A DNA stretch of 64,000 bases from Seriola aureovittata (Eukaryota; Chordata; Actinopteri; Carangiformes; Carangidae): positions 14,092,992-14,156,991 of the forward strand of contig NC_079375.1 of NCBI RefSeq assembly GCF_021018895.1. Reading direction: 5' to 3'. Below the pieces are notes generated by a model that worked only from the letters and a program-made list of their open reading frames with translations, was not told the origin of the DNA and ran no database searches. Both the position numbers and the translations under genes were made by a program. Every line of letters starts with the position of its first letter. Position 1 is the stretch's first letter. Shown piece after piece: positions 1 to 14,592 of the stretch.

Positions 1-1815
1 ATTTCATGTCATAAAGACTATCAGCGAGTTATAGGGATGTGTTTATTTTTAAAAATTCTAAATTTAAATCACTTAAAATAAAACAATCATTCAAGTATTC
101 ATACAATAATTTTCTTTCGGCTGCTACTCTAATAAATCATTTACACAAACAGTAAAAAAAAAAAAAAAAAAAATAGCATGAGTGCAGAGTATATACAACA
201 ATATACAACAAATGCTAAAGCATAGGACATACTGCAACTATTGTCTTTTTTATTTCTATGTGACAGTAAGTACCGATATGATTCTCCGAGAGTAAATCTG
301 AAGAGAGCACCATCCAATTTTATAGACCTGTGGTTATTAGGTTACATTCTTCTATTACAATCGAAATCAGTCGGGGTGCAACAATATTTAACTTACAATT
401 CAAACACAAACAATAAAGTAAAAGCAGTTAATGGGAACCATGGAAAACCTCAAAGACTGTCTTCACTCCATGATGAATGGAAGCTTAATCCTACAAGCAC
501 TGCACACGCAGGAAGCTGTAAAGGTTAATGGTGACATCTAGTGGCACAAGGAGACACACACCTGCTCTTCACAGTCAAATGATGTTTTGGTATTGTTTGT
601 AAACAGATTACATCTTTATGACATAAATCCAAAAACTTGTAAAACCACCTAAAGAAATGAAAAATAAAAAAGACGCCAAGTGGTGGTTGTATTGCTCTGG
701 AGTGGCAATATGATTGATAATCAATAGTAATACAATATAGTATATAGTTTCATAGCTCAAATAATTTGAATGTTTTGTTTGCATTGTTTTCCAACATTCC
801 TGTAAAAACAAATTATTTGTTAATATGGGGTGATGAATGTGCAGAAAATGTGCTGAATGTATGAAGAAACACAATCCTTTACTAATGTAATTTAATGGAA
901 TGGAATATATTGTAACGGCAAAAAAAAATAAGATGAGGAAAAATAGCCTCTTGCTAGGCTTTGGTAAAACATTTCATTGTACATACATGTATACTTAATT
1001 GCACTTTGTGTTTTCATCACTGTTCTTGTGTCACAGCAAGAGTAGTAAACTTTCTAACAGCAGAGGGTGATAGTGATCTGTTTTACCTCAGCTGCAGCAA
1101 GGATGTCACAGTGGGCGCGACACTTCTTATGAACATAAATATAAATAAATATAGTGTATGTAAATTCAACATATAAGCTGCTTAATTGAACGAATTAAAC
1201 ATTACCCACAAATTCCTCTTTAGCCTGGTAATGGTTATGTTTCATTTTCTAGAGAATATCTATCATATAATCGAGTGGACAATGAATGTGCTAGAGAATG
1301 TTTCTTGACCTTATTTCAACGGACAAACACAGAACAGTACAAAAGACAAAGCTGACAGGTCTCATTATTACATCGTCTGCATGGCATGTATCAATAGGCC
1401 TGAAGGAACGGTTGTGTTTCACTCTTTCGTTGTTTTTTCCTTCGACCAAAAACACAGCACTGGTAAACTTGTCCAGTTCTTGCAGTAGGTAGAAATTCTA
1501 TTGTATCAATTACCATAATACTTTTGTTCAGATTCAGATTTTTTTTTTTTGGCAGGATAATTATTTTCATGCTTATGATGAATGATTAATACACAGTGAA
1601 CTGATTGACAGTCAATCACATTATTCTGTATAGTACCAACCTTATACATCATCATCCCAACACAATTGAGAGCCATTGATTATGGTCTATATGACAATCT
1701 GTGTTGCACAGTTTAGCTTCATCTGCTGAAACTGTGGAATTTATGGGATTTTTAATACTTCCTTCCAACGCTTTGGCACACTGTTCGTCCCCATCCATCC
1801 CTATCCGTCCGCTTG
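1..1815. other. 3' flank of the histamine receptor gene, no gene seen
   Basis: AT-rich sequence downstream of the receptor stop codon. It probably includes the receptor 3' UTR, but I could not place a convincing poly(A) signal. A poly-A run lies near 153-173. The open frames here are short, lack family similarity that I recognise and show no splice structure, so I treat them as chance. Confidence 0.5.
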
Positions 1816-4800
1816 TCACTGGCCAGCACGAAGGACAGATGACGGGGGAGTTGTGTGCCGCTTCGGGCAGAGAATCTTGCTAAAGGCCCTGCGGAAGCTA
1901 CTGTGGCAAAGTGGGTACAGGAATGGGTTAATAGCAGAGTTGAGCCACAGGAGCCAGAAGGTGACCTCGTACCAGTGATGCTGGATGCACCGCCCTCTGC
2001 AGGCAGCACGGATGATCATCAGTAGGGTGTACGGTGCCCAGCAGATGGCAAACACACACACTATGATGGCCAGGGACTTAGCAATTTTCTTATCCCTGGA
2101 CAGACGGCTGGGCTGCGCCGCCCTGCTGGTTGAGGGATCGAGTTTACCCAAACTGGGAGAGGAGGTCTGTGAGTGGATAGAGCCTTTTACAGCCAGTTTC
2201 ATCCCAACCCCCCAGTTGTGGGACAGGGGGATACCTTCCCCCTGGGCAGAGGCAGGTTCGCTCATTTGAAGGTGTAGCTGGGCCTCCCTGCTGTGGAACC
2301 TCCTCCTGCGTATGCTGAGGTAAATGCTGAGGTTGAAGAAAGCCACTGAGATGAAAGGAGAGAAAAACTCCAGCATTGAGGCACTCAGCAGGAAGTACCA
2401 AGAGTAATAGAACTCCGCAAAGCACTCATCCTTTGGCACGCGGCTTCTACCCACAGCCAGCTCCCAGAATATGATAGCTGGGCCGTACAGGACAAAGGCT
2501 AGCACCCAGACACCAATCATCTTGATTATGGCTTGATGAGTCATTCTCTGCCTGGCACGATAACTTACCTGCAGCAAATATAAGCATAAATCAGAAAATA
2601 TATTTTGAACAATGCTGCCAGTATGGGGTCACTCTTGCTGCATTCTTGCTTCATTCATATTATTGTAGAAATATTATAGGGCAAAACAAGACTAAAAATC
2701 TCCATAAGTACACTCACTTTAGCCGTAAAAAGGTAGGTCATGTTTATTTAACACCAGATTGTTGAAGTAACATAGTAAAAGACCAATAACACACTGCATT
2801 AAGAGTAAACTTGTGCATTCAAAATATTACTAAAATACAATGACTAAGCCAAAGGTACTTAAAGTATTTAAAGTAAAAGTTCATATTGTGCAGGCAGAAT
2901 GGCTCCTGTCAGTCTTATTTATTATTTTTCGTTCTAAAACTGGATTGTTTTTAGTGATGCATTAATGTGTAAAGAGGGTTTAATCTACAGTGGTGTATCA
3001 TATTTTGTAAGCTGATCATATGTTTTGTATTTACATTAATGTATTAATGTGTAAAATCACTCGTAACTGCAGTGTAGTGGAGAAAAGGTACAACAATTGC
3101 CCCTGAAATGTATCAAAGAACTAAGCAAAGTTCAATTACCTCAAAAGTCAACTTAGTTTAATACCAGCACTGTTTACCACAACACTGATCTCCCTGAGCT
3201 AATCACAGCACAGTGTTACAGCGAATATGGAGGCCACTCAGAAGCCATAAGCCACCATGTTTACAAACCATCCTGTCAAGCAGTGAAACAGTGAAGCCCT
3301 TCATCACTAGGCCTCCACTGAGCCCAGAACTGAGGATTTTAGAATATAACCAAGTATCAAGCTCATAACATTGGAACATATAATATTCATCCAGATACAT
3401 AATTATATGTTTGTGAAATCAATAATTTCGCTGCAGAGACAAAACAAATGAACTCCACAATGTGTCCAACACTCTGACAGCATGCAGTACAGAAAAGTGT
3501 GTGAATGAGTGTTAAGTCAATGAAGCACCTCTCATGACCACTTGTCTCAATTAGTGTCACATCCTATGTCCCTGTCCACATTCTAGTTCAGCGGGCAGCG
3601 TACTCTACAACCTCTCCAGCTGCTCTGAAGATATGCCACTGTTCTGAATGATGAGAAAGTAACTGCGGTTCTTCTTCAAAGAAGATGAGAAATGGCTCCG
3701 TTTATGTTTGTATAGATTAACTGGTGCACAGTAATTCTCGTGCTGCTTCATGTAATGATGTAGCACTCAACAGAGAAGATCGGGTGCCCTCATGACTCCA
3801 ATCTGAATTTTTTAACATTATCTTTTTAAATTGTTGGATTCCTCCTGAGACCCTGTAGGATGAATCTTAGCTCCTTCTTGTAACGGAAACTAACACATAA
3901 TATATGATCTTTTTTCTTTATTACTGTGCAGCTAGCATTTTGTTAATGTGCTAACATTTCATCTAACTGCCAAATATATGCATCTAATCTGACTCCATCT
4001 TTTCTTTTCAAAGACAAACTTTGTCCTGTGACTGTTGACGAGCCTTTGTCTTTCAATGTTCAGAGAGAAATGCTTTTAGGAAAATGCTGCTTGGCTGCCG
4101 GTGGTCCGTTTCTGCTATGATTGATCTCTCCAGGTTGGAAGGACCATGGCACGGAGGAGGATCTCTATGATCAAAGCTAGCTAATTAAAGAAGAGGCTCT
4201 CTCTCTCTCTGGTGTTATTTGTATTCATTGCTCTGATGTTAAGTGTTTGCTTGTGAAAGGAAACAGAACACTCTCTGTCTACTATGCCAAGCCTCATCCC
4301 ACCTTTGAGTCAACACACTGTGTATAGGATATAGTCAGACGGCTAATGCACAGACAAGTCACAACAAAAGATTCAATGGGGTGAACAGCTGCGGCGGTTT
4401 GGAAATGTATGTTAACTATTATATACGTGCCAAGACAGCCAGAAAATAGAAAAATCGACATTAGTGTCTGTGTAAAGAAAAATAAAGCAGTGGAATATAG
4501 ATTGAATTATTTAAACCTGATGAGGTGGAAATTAAAAGTATTTAATTAATTCAAGTTTAGTCATCGAATGTTATATCTTATTGACAGCCACGTGTTGTTT
4601 TCTGCCTATTTTCTGCAGCCCAGTCTGTCCCAAAGTCGAAATGTGACTTTTTTTTCTTTTTCTTTTTTTTTTTTTATCTTCGTCATGGGGAAGGACTATA
4701 ATTAGGGGTGGCACTGGGCCTGAATGGGTCAGGAATGATTAACCTCTGCAGATGGGCACATTTGAGAGTATGAGGTGGTACTGCCCCTACCAATGACCTG

Positions 4801-6223
4801 GGAGACTCACTAGTCAGAAATTAAGCCACAAACCACAAGCAGCGAGCATGTGAATAGCTACAAGGGAAAGAGCATTGCAGCTTTTACCATTGTACTTTAC
4901 ATGCTTCATTTGAATGTGAAAAAAAGTTATTTCTTTCGGGAAGGAAATGGAGAAGGGAAAGTTATCCCAAGAAAGTTTAGAAATAGCTCTAAACATATTG
5001 TACTCTAGCATAACTTAATTTAACTATGACAAAATATAATTTCCCTGTATATGGCAGGATACTGTGTGTCACAATCCTACATTCACATTATAGGTGTGTG
5101 TTGCAGGACGTTCCACTCACCGCTCTGGTGACTGACAGGAAACGGTCATAGCTGATGAGGACAATGCTGAAGACAGACGCAGAACAAAGCAGGTAGTCCA
5201 TGACCAGCCACAGTTTACACAGTCCTCGGCCCAGTGTCCACCTGCCTGTGAGGATGTAGGGGATATAGACTGGGATGCAGAATGCCCCTACAGAAAGAGA
5301 TCAAAAACCAAGGCATGTACAGCACATTTTCAGTAATGTGCAGCGATGTGAACAATTTGCTCGAGTATAAACAGAAAATCAGTGACAATACAGTAAAGCA
5401 CAGCTGCAATAATGTAAAATATGTCTAAACAGGAGAAGTTATAACTGTACATTAATAAACACTTCCAAATGTTCTCATATCTGCTCATAATTACACCATA
5501 GTGGGTTATAAACCATGTATTAAATGTTAATATAGCGCTTATAAATACTAAAGAACTGGATTAAAGATAGACTGTATTAAAGTGCTACCATAAAATTTTT
5601 TTTTTTTTACCTCACTGAACTTTAAATGAAGGAAGAAGGATTACAAATACTGATGAGTGAGTGTAAAATAGCAGATCATAGTAAGATTGTTTGCAAAAGT
5701 TAAGCAAGGAAGGAAGGAAGGAAGGATCTGCAGCTGCAAAATTTTTTGAATGTCCACCTATTAACTAAAAGCTTTACTTGGTAATACACATCTAGCACGG
5801 AGAGACTGGCTGCCACACGCAGCAGCATCAAATGTATTTCAAGGATTTCAAAACTGCACTCATCATATATCATATCACATACAGAAAATGCCCTTTATGA
5901 CAGAAATGTGAAATTCACACTTTATTCTCTTATTTCAGAGTTTATTAAAAAAAAAAAAAAAAAAAAAGATTAAGGTTGAACTCACCTACAAGAAAATCTG
6001 ACACTGCCAAATTGAGGAAGTAGTAATTGCATTGTCTTCTCAAACTCTTGTCCACTTTAAAGGCCAAAATTACCAGTGCGTTTCCCAAAACTATCACAAC
6101 AACCAAAGTCACCATCATCATCATCAAAATGACAAATATGGGTCCTGAAAACACGAGGCTGCTCTGGACTGCACTGTCAAAATAGTACACACTGGAGTTG
6201 GAATCTGTTTGCTCCTCCGACAT
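1816..6223 (-). CDS. hrh3: Histamine H3/H4-type receptor (class A GPCR), complete, 3 exons
   Basis: Joined exons on the minus strand are 5986-6223, 5121-5287 and 1816-2568, giving 385 aa with consistent phases (GTGAGT donors, TAG/CAG acceptors). Visible features: an N-glycosylation sequon NSS at residues 9-11; TM1 with GNALVILAF; TM2 with LNLAVSDFLVG; the amine-binding Asp in MDYLLC (D110); DRF at 127-129; the TM5 Glu (E202) typical of H3/H4 receptors; CWAP in TM6; NPFLY from N349. Exon 2 and the C-terminal half read closely as H3 (YILTGRW, LLMIIRAAC). Part of exon 1 (LAFKVDK, YYFLNLA) recalls H4. The third intracellular loop, about 75 residues, is shorter than in mammalian H3. In the family this is a Gi/o-coupled plasma-membrane receptor for histamine. 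The neighbours point to the HRH4 locus, so the symbol hrh3 rests on sequence and hrh4 would rest on synteny. The start ATG at 6223 leads straight into the N-terminus. Confidence 0.93.
5706..5725. repeat. Short AAGG microsatellite
   Basis: About five copies of AAGG in intron 1 of the receptor gene, read directly. Confidence 0.8.
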
Positions 6224-9200
6224 GATGTAAGGTGAACGACGCGGTCCTCAAATCCTCAGTAGACCAGCTGCTGATCATTAGAAGCCAGCAACAGGTGCCA
6301 GGCGAATTGGACTCAGCATCCAACACCCCCATAAAAGCTCAGACAGCCTCGCTTTCTTGTTCAAACTAAGCACAGTGACCAAGAAAATCCACGAGAGAGC
6401 GCACAACGCTCTCCACAAAACGCTGCCTGGACACTTGATGAATTGCGCATTTACCAGTAGCTGCGGGAGGTAACTGCTGTAATGAGATTACTTCTCCAAA
6501 CGATCGCGGAATAGATTTTAATCACACAAGTAGATATATAAATCATTTCCATGATCCGTATAATAACCTATGAAATGACGTGATATTGGCACAATAAGTT
6601 GTATACAGTAACAAGACACAAAAGTTTGGTTTCCACTCTCACTTATGTGAAATGAATGGGAGTTAGCTGCTACATCTCTCCTCTTAAAGTAGGAATGGTG
6701 TTCATCCAGCATTATCCCACACTTTGTTGAATGGAAAGATGTTTGCAGCACAGCAAATCTGATTATTTATCAATTTGACAATGTGTCATTTTATGTGTCA
6801 TTTTCATGCTGTGAATCAACACAGGGAGTGTGCTGTTTGTTCAATAGTCTCAAGTCATATCTGGTCCCATATGAGATCCATTCACGAAAACCTCATATTT
6901 GATTCACAGGCACACACTTCCTCCAGTTGAATAAGCTTGCGCACACAGTACCACGCAAGCAAGCAGTCTATATCAATTTTAGTAGTTGCCTCACAACAGC
7001 ATGCTGGGATATGATGCATGACATTCATCGACGTGGAGGCATGACAAAATAAAATTTGGCATTTACAGATGGCATTAGGATGCAACCTCTATGTGGATAG
7101 ATGATCAGGATCAGGATAAATGTAGGCCTATGTTAATGTCAGGTGTACATGCAGAGATCCAATTGCAATTGTCCAGATAATTTACCAAGATACAGATCAT
7201 CAGTTAACACCAGGTGTAAATAGGGCCTTCCCTCATCCCACACTGAACAAGGTAATAAGAACTTTACGGTTCAACTATAAACAAACAATAAAACAACTAA
7301 AAAAGCAGGTGTTTCGGCCTCTATGTCTCCTCCATGTTCATTTCTTTTGTTTCTTCACAGCTGATACAAGTTTCATATTCAAGGTTTTCACCCAGTAGCA
7401 CTTGTATGATTTATAAACTGGGTTACAGCCATTTCTCTCCCAAAATAAATCTCACTCTCCACTTTTCCCTCCCACCCTGCCAACAGCCAGCACATTCACT
7501 CTGGCTGATATGAAAACCTGCGCAAGCCACCAGCAGTATGATGGCCAAAACAGGAGCGAGTGGGAGGCACACATACTGGGGCTCTCACTGAAGCCTCATC
7601 AACACGCTTTGTGAGAATAACAGTTTTACCAGTTGCAGGCTTATAAAATATTTAAGTCCAAAATGTAGGAATTTGTATATTTCATGTTCCTGTTTAGCTA
7701 CTTCCTGTGTGTATATGTAACCTCGCAGTGACACACACAGTGGAAGAAGCTGTAGGCCTTATTTGCATTCTGATTCCATCCTGTCAGTACCCCAGCTGTG
7801 TGGTCCGAGAGAAATGAGAAACACTGCAGAAGTGATTGAAGGAGCCCAGCTTGAATTACTGTTATTTTCTCCCAAATGGAACCACCGCCATCTCCCAGAG
7901 TTGGTCACGCCGCAGTTGCAGCACAGGAACCAGTGCACGGAACGGCACATGGCAAAGTGTAGGGGTTTTAATGCAGCTTCATTCGCACTCCTTGTTGTTC
8001 ACAGTAAGCTCAATTAAAGTGAAATGCACAACCAAATCAGCTCTTTAGAAATTTGACCAGAAATGCTTTTGCAGCTTCGTCTTGATTCATTTGAGTCATC
8101 ATATGCCCCACTTTCCATTCCCAGCATGTCAGCTTTGTCGAAAAGAAAATGATTGAATGTTTTACCACATGAGAAATGTTTCATAATGGCAATTTAGAGC
8201 TGGGAGCTGGGAAAACAACATACATGATTTTTCTTCATCTCAAAAAAAAAAATGCAAAAGGTACAAAAAATTTTAAAAATACACCTTTGGGAATGGGTGT
8301 GTAATAGGTAGTCTAGCAAAGAGCAGGGATTGCGTAAGGAACTTGATTCACATACTATATAAGATGATTACACATATTGTCAGCTCACATACAGTATGAT
8401 TAACTGCTCTCCTTTTACTAGAAAAAGAATGACTGACAAAATAACAAATGACAAATAACTATTCATATTGGAAAGGTCTTAAACCCTGTTATATTGTAAT
8501 TGCTCATATAAATAGAATTGTCCCTTAAGGGCCAAACTGTAAGTTTAATAGTTGTGTAGTTTTTAACTGCCTATAAAAAAAGGTTAGTAATAGTGAAATA
8601 CCCATAAATGTCAGTAATTAAAATATGCAACAATTGCACAATCACGTCATGGAAACTGGTATCATGCCATCATGGAAACTAATGCACATAGGTTTACACC
8701 AGTGATGCACTATTGCTGTGCTCCGGAGACACTATTAACAGAAAATGTTGTTTTCCTATCTGCCTATCGTGGCTTGCAAATCACAAATTGTAAATGGAAA
8801 AAGTTCTTCATAATGGATAAAACATTGGCATTAATTTTGTTCTTGTTTTTGATTTGCTTCCATCAGATTGGACGTATTCTATTCCCAGGAATTAAATCAG
8901 TCATAGATAATGTAAACATTAATATTAGATCAGTACTCCAAAGGTCATGCACAAAGGTGTTCTGGGTAATATACAGAGTGAATCAAATTTAATATTGGGA
9001 ACTGAATCTCCAAAGCCCAAGTTGTATTTTATTTTATTTTATTCTTTTTTTTTTGTGCCTCAATAAAATGTTTAATCACTGCATACATATTAAACAAAAT
9101 GCAAGGAAAGTGTTACAGGGAACCAAACAATTTGGCAGGTGCATTGTCGTTGGATTTAGAAATGCATGTGCAGTGAGTCATCTGAATATGAAGGGCACTC

Positions 9201-11310
9201 AGTGTCACAAACAAAGCAGTGTCACAGAGGGTACACAGAGGCTCTAGTGTTGCAGATTATACTGTGCCCTGCTGTGGCTCTCCATTACGCTAGTACTCAA
9301 GTGTTTGTGTTTGGATGCTGGGCTGGAGTACTGATGGTATCACACTGTAACAGTCTGCCTATCCAGCAACAAACCAAATCATGTACAGCACACATCCTCC
9401 CTTTACACCCCAATGGAGGCTTTTTTGGGGGTCCTTCCAAGGTCATTTTCATATAGTATGTTGTAGGTTACAAATTAGTCATATAAATGGTCAGATTTTC
9501 AACAGATCTTCAATATTGAAACATGCAAAACAAGTAAACAAGCCTACAAAACAGGCTTGATCATTTGACAACCATTTCTCTGTGAACAGTTTAAAACTAT
9601 TGTCTGCCTGTTGCTTCAAGGATCCGAACACTCTTCCAGAGAACTGCAGCAGTGTATAAGAATGTTTTGTGCTCATGGACTTCTGGAACTGAAAATGTGA
9701 TGTTAAGCTGCAAGTGAGGTTTAGTGGAGATCGAGCTCAGAAATAGTTGACTATTTGTATTAAAATTAGTCATGCAGTTTCAGTATTTTGCCTGTAATGT
9801 CTTTTAGATTCTCAAAATGCAATGCTGTACATCTATCAGGAACATGGAAAGTGTCTAACTGATTTAGCGAATGGTACAGTCTTGATTTATTTTTTTTATT
9901 TTTTTTTTTGCATTTCACTGCATCTCTGGCCATTGCGCCCAGGGCACAGTCCCCTTTGTGCAGATTTGCTGTGACTTGGCTCGTTCCAGTGACAAACAAT
10001 ACCTGACTTTGAAAAGACATTCAAACAAAAAGCTGAGACAACAACCTGAACAATTATCTAACAATTATCATTTTCCAAACAACAAAAAAATATTCAATTG
10101 CTACAGATAGCATTTTGAAATTAGCATTTTCATCACAAACTCTACCAAGTTTCCTCCGAGTTGATTGCCCTCTAAAATCAAAAAGAGAAAAGCTTGCTCC
10201 AACTACTGATTTGCAGGGCTACATCAATATTCACGGTATGGGATAATTGCCATTTGAACATAACAGAAATATCCCCTGGTAGTCTCAGTCTTCACATCAC
10301 ATCAGAGCTGTCACAGTTTACATAATAAATGCTAATCATTAATGAGAGAGCTGAACTCATAGTTGGATGGCTTCACAGCCTCACAGTCTGTTTGGCAGAG
10401 CTGCCTGATAGATGAAGGGTGCTGGCATTTAACTTACGCTCCAGATCCACAGAAGCTCATTGAAATGCTGTGGGTGTGCCTCATCCTGACAGTATTTTGA
10501 CTTGTTAAATTTTTCATCTCATTATCAAAAGCTCCAAGCTGGTTAATCCATATATAACCGCACCCCACCCTCATACCAAAATGTATTGAGTAAGTCATTG
10601 TAAATATCACTGAGCAGTAATTATTACTGTAAGAATGATGTAAGAATTAAAAGAATTATAGTCAACAAGTTTGGAGCTGTTAAATTTAGAAATTTAGCAA
10701 TAGCATGTAGTCCCTATTGCCTTCTTTTTCAAATGTTCACCACGATGTATACAGCACGGGACTTGCTGCTTCCACTTGCTTCTGAATGAATTTTTCTGTT
10801 ATTGTGATGTAAATATGCATTTAACATTCTTCAAAATTAGATTGTTACTTCAATTTCCTTGCTAAACCTGAAAAACAAATTACTGGAGGTAATCTGTCCC
10901 AAAATAGTATCACATCAATCCTAAAGCGTCAATGCAGAATTAAAGCAATTACTTTAGAATTACAGTATATTCCTCATATGAATATCAATGCTTTACTGTC
11001 TTAACACCCATCGGTGCTATTGACAATACCCATGTGAAAATAAAAGCTAAACCTGATGATCCACTAGGGACAATGCCGTTCAGACCATTTTAGAGAAACA
11101 ATGAATGTGCCTTGTGAGTGAAAATTACTTTTTTAAGCATTGTAAACTCTGTGGTAAATGTGGCACCTTGGGTCATCTCCATATAAAAGAGGTAATATAG
11201 AAAAGAGAAGACAGCAAATAACAAATTACTTGCACCATTTATTTCATAAAACCTCCTGAACACCATCAGTGGTGCAAAGAACAGTCCCATGAAAGGCCCT
11301 CTGCAACCAT

Positions 11311-11570
11311 GGTCCACCCACACAGGTATGTTAACTTCTGTTACCTGATCAGACCTGAGGGCGGTGTGGGAGTGTTCAGGTTGGGCTTAATTTGTGTTTT
11401 ATCAAACATTTTACGGTCGTGTCACCCTCCGTCACTTCAGCCACCCTCCTTCTCTCCTGCTTGTATCATTTCACTGTGTAGCTATAAAATAAGAATATAA
11501 ACAAACAATATTTCCTGAATGAGAGATCCCACACTCCTCTGAAACTGGCTGGAAGTCACCTGTGTGGGTG
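11311..11570. mobile_element. Putative MITE-like element with inverted ends
   Basis: The left end carries CACCCACACAGGT (about 11315-11327) and the right end carries its reverse complement ACCTGTGTGGGTG (11558-11570), with no coding capacity between. A related left part (GGTTCACCCACACAGGT) recurs at 15241, so this looks like an interspersed family. Target-site duplications are unclear and the exact ends are uncertain. Confidence 0.45.
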
Positions 11571-14063
11571 TACAGGTCATTAAAGGAAGGGACACAACAA
11601 AACTAACCATTAGTGTAGTACAGCATGTCCTATCATGTGCTGCACATCGGGCTACAACAGACTGTTTTCCTGCAAAGTGCTGCCTGCGTTTTTGGCAATT
11701 ATCTTTTCTTGGTGCTTGAAGATATTGTATCCTCTAAGTCCGCTAAGACACGGAAAACATTATAACTGTTGAATCCTGGAATAAGTTATATATTGTATTC
11801 TGCACCACAGGTAAGCATACCACATGTTGGACTCAAGGAGAGAGAAGGACTATTGATCTGCAGTTATTAGCTCTGAGCTCATGTTGCACATCATGCAATA
11901 CAGAAGACTCACAGAGGATTTATCATTGGCTATTATCTTGTAATAGATTAAAAAACATAATGTGTCAGTGGAAGAATAACTTTTCAGACCTACTTCCTTT
12001 TGAGCCAATCACTTCAGCAGTCAAATAAGCCTCTCCTATTCAGACAGCTCTATGTGAAGGGAATACATGCTGTACTTCCTTTCCCTACCTTTCCCTCGCT
12101 CACTGTCTCTCTCTCGCTGCCTGTCCCTAAAATGTCCCTGCTGGGGATTCTATCTCTTGGTTCCTTTTGAAGCAGTGGCCTCTCTTTGCCTCCATTATCT
12201 TGTAATTTGTGAGGGATTACGCTCTGGAGCACACACAGTCCACCCCGTTGCTTAAGAACTGTGACAGCTTACAATAATTGCCATGCTAATTAGCAGGAAC
12301 TAGCCCAGTGCGCTTCTTTCCCTCTCTAGACCTGATTTGATGAATATGCTTTGATTAATGTCTGCAGCAGTGTTTCCATAACTTCCGATCCGCTGTAATT
12401 AACCATGTCACCAATAATAGTCACTGACTGATATATGCTAACAAATAAAATGCAGAGGCTATTGTTTTCTGAAGGACAAAGAGGAAACCTGTTTTCAGGC
12501 ACTGAGAGGGTTTTATTCAGGTGCTGGCCCAGTGTAGGGAGCAGTTATTGGAATAAGATCAATACAAACATCCCTGGAGTGTGATGCAAATCATGATCAG
12601 CTCAGCCATAATGACTTGAAAAGACCACCTTTAGCCCATGATGCATTTCCCAGCTGATGGAGGTGGTTACTCCTTTCTATCAATAGCATATAGGGCATGG
12701 CAATGATTACAACCAACAACAAGATAGGTACACTGGCTGAAAATTAAAAAGGAAGCTGTGAAGTGGCTTTTTCTTGCCCCAGCATGGGGGGGAACAGGTG
12801 AGAGGGCTACAATTGAACACATCCTGGGCCTAATATTGAGCGACACCATTTTGACTCAACTGTCATGCATAATGTTATACAAAGATAAATGACGACGAAC
12901 CAATGAGGCCAAAAATTGCTGATTTTGTCAGTGATTACAAAACCACAAAGAATATAATTAAATTTACTTTTTTTTTTTTTTAAGGAGGTGAATGTGGGTC
13001 AACAAAAATTTGAGAACTTTTACTTTTATGCAACTAAAATGTAATATCTAGCATTGCTACAAAGGTAGGTTGCATGCCAATTAGCAGCCTTTGTCAACCC
13101 CCCGAACAGAAAACATTTGTTTGATGTATCTCCTCTGTTTTTTTCCCTCTTTTTCAGAGCAGTTTGTCTTTGTATGGCATTATTGTTAGGATTTCCAAGA
13201 CTTGTTACCCTTAATTCCCTGTGACGATACATTCTGCCGTTATTCTGACGATTGCATCTGCAATTTAGGCGCAGCTGAGGTGGCCTCTTTGGAGCTCTGC
13301 TGGTTGTTTCATGTTGCTTTGAAAACTCATATAACAAAGTGCTGATTTACAGACTTTTCTTGCAAATGCTGCTGTTGCTATTCAAAAGCAGCATGTTTCT
13401 GCATGTGATTTAGTGACTTCAGCATTCAAACCTATTCCATTAGGACTTTATCTTATTTTGCCGACCCCTTCTGCAGCTGTATTGTGTAACAGCCTTCAAC
13501 GTTTCTGATCAACAGATCTCTCTTCTCACAGGTGAATCACTAACTCATCGTTGAAGTCCTCTTCGACACTAACCTTCATTACAGCATGACCTCCCCTCCA
13601 TGCCAGATATGCACATACCTCAGGGGACCTAATTGCTTGAAGTAAGCAGGGCCTTCAAAGCCTCACATGGAGAACCAACATTCAATACCTCAAAAATACC
13701 TACAGCTACAGTTTTCTACATAGAATAAAAGGGCCAAAAATGTCAAGGATGATTGACCTTTAAGGCAAGACATGGCAGGAGAAAACATTGTTTTTTCAAG
13801 CACTGGACAATTTTGAGATTTTGGGCTACATCTTGCTTCCATGACGTGTTCTTTCAGACTACTGGACAGAAAATGTCCAAAATACATTTTTAGGGGTTTA
13901 TTTCACTTTTTCTGTTTGGGTCTGTAAATTTCTCATAAATTCAACAAAAGTTAGTTTGTAAAAGTTAGTTTTATTCCTATCTATATTCTGTTTTGACAGA
14001 GAGGTTTGTTTACTTATCATTTATAGCCTTATGTAACATTTTATCCCTGAAAACATGGCAAAA

Positions 14064-14095
<32 letters not shown>

Positions 14096-14592
14096 GGCTG
14101 TTGACAATAGGGTATTTTCTCATTTTCAATGTGATAAAAAGAGACATCCGAAATCTCCTCTGCAAAAACATTGACTCTAATATTTCAACAAATTGAAACA
14201 ACAATTTTGATCCTGGCTTTATCCAATTCGTGTTCAGGAAATGTATGCAAATTAGTGCATATTTAATCAGAAAATGTGTATGCATATTTAAACACAAAAT
14301 TTCAGAAAACATATAATGCAAGAAATAATTGTCTTAAAATAAGTAATCAACTGCAGGCGTTTCAAGCTGATATCTATTCCCTATTCACCTGTAGTGTCTT
14401 GCCGGAAAACAGAAGTGAGGTAAAATTATGGGTAGAGGTTTAAAATGTGGCTGCACTGTGCAGATTTCTGCAAATTTTGCCCAATCATTGTAACTGTGTC
14501 CCTGGCAGAAGCTTAGAGAGTAAACACAGCTATAAACTATACAGACATCACCTGGTGCAGCAAATGCTTCCATCTAGTGTGCAAATGAAGAA

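Noticed and set aside
608..874. 88-aa ORF downstream of the receptor
   Set aside because: AT-rich, no splice structure, no family similarity recognised.
2569..2577. Met-Leu-Gln extension of receptor exon 3
   Set aside because: These bases are the intron acceptor (CTGCAG); exon 2 joins at Val-136.
5945..5985. C-terminal extension of receptor exon 1 ending in a Phe run
   Set aside because: The reading passes the GTGAGT donor at 5985 into a poly-T intron; splicing to exon 2 restores GAFCIP.
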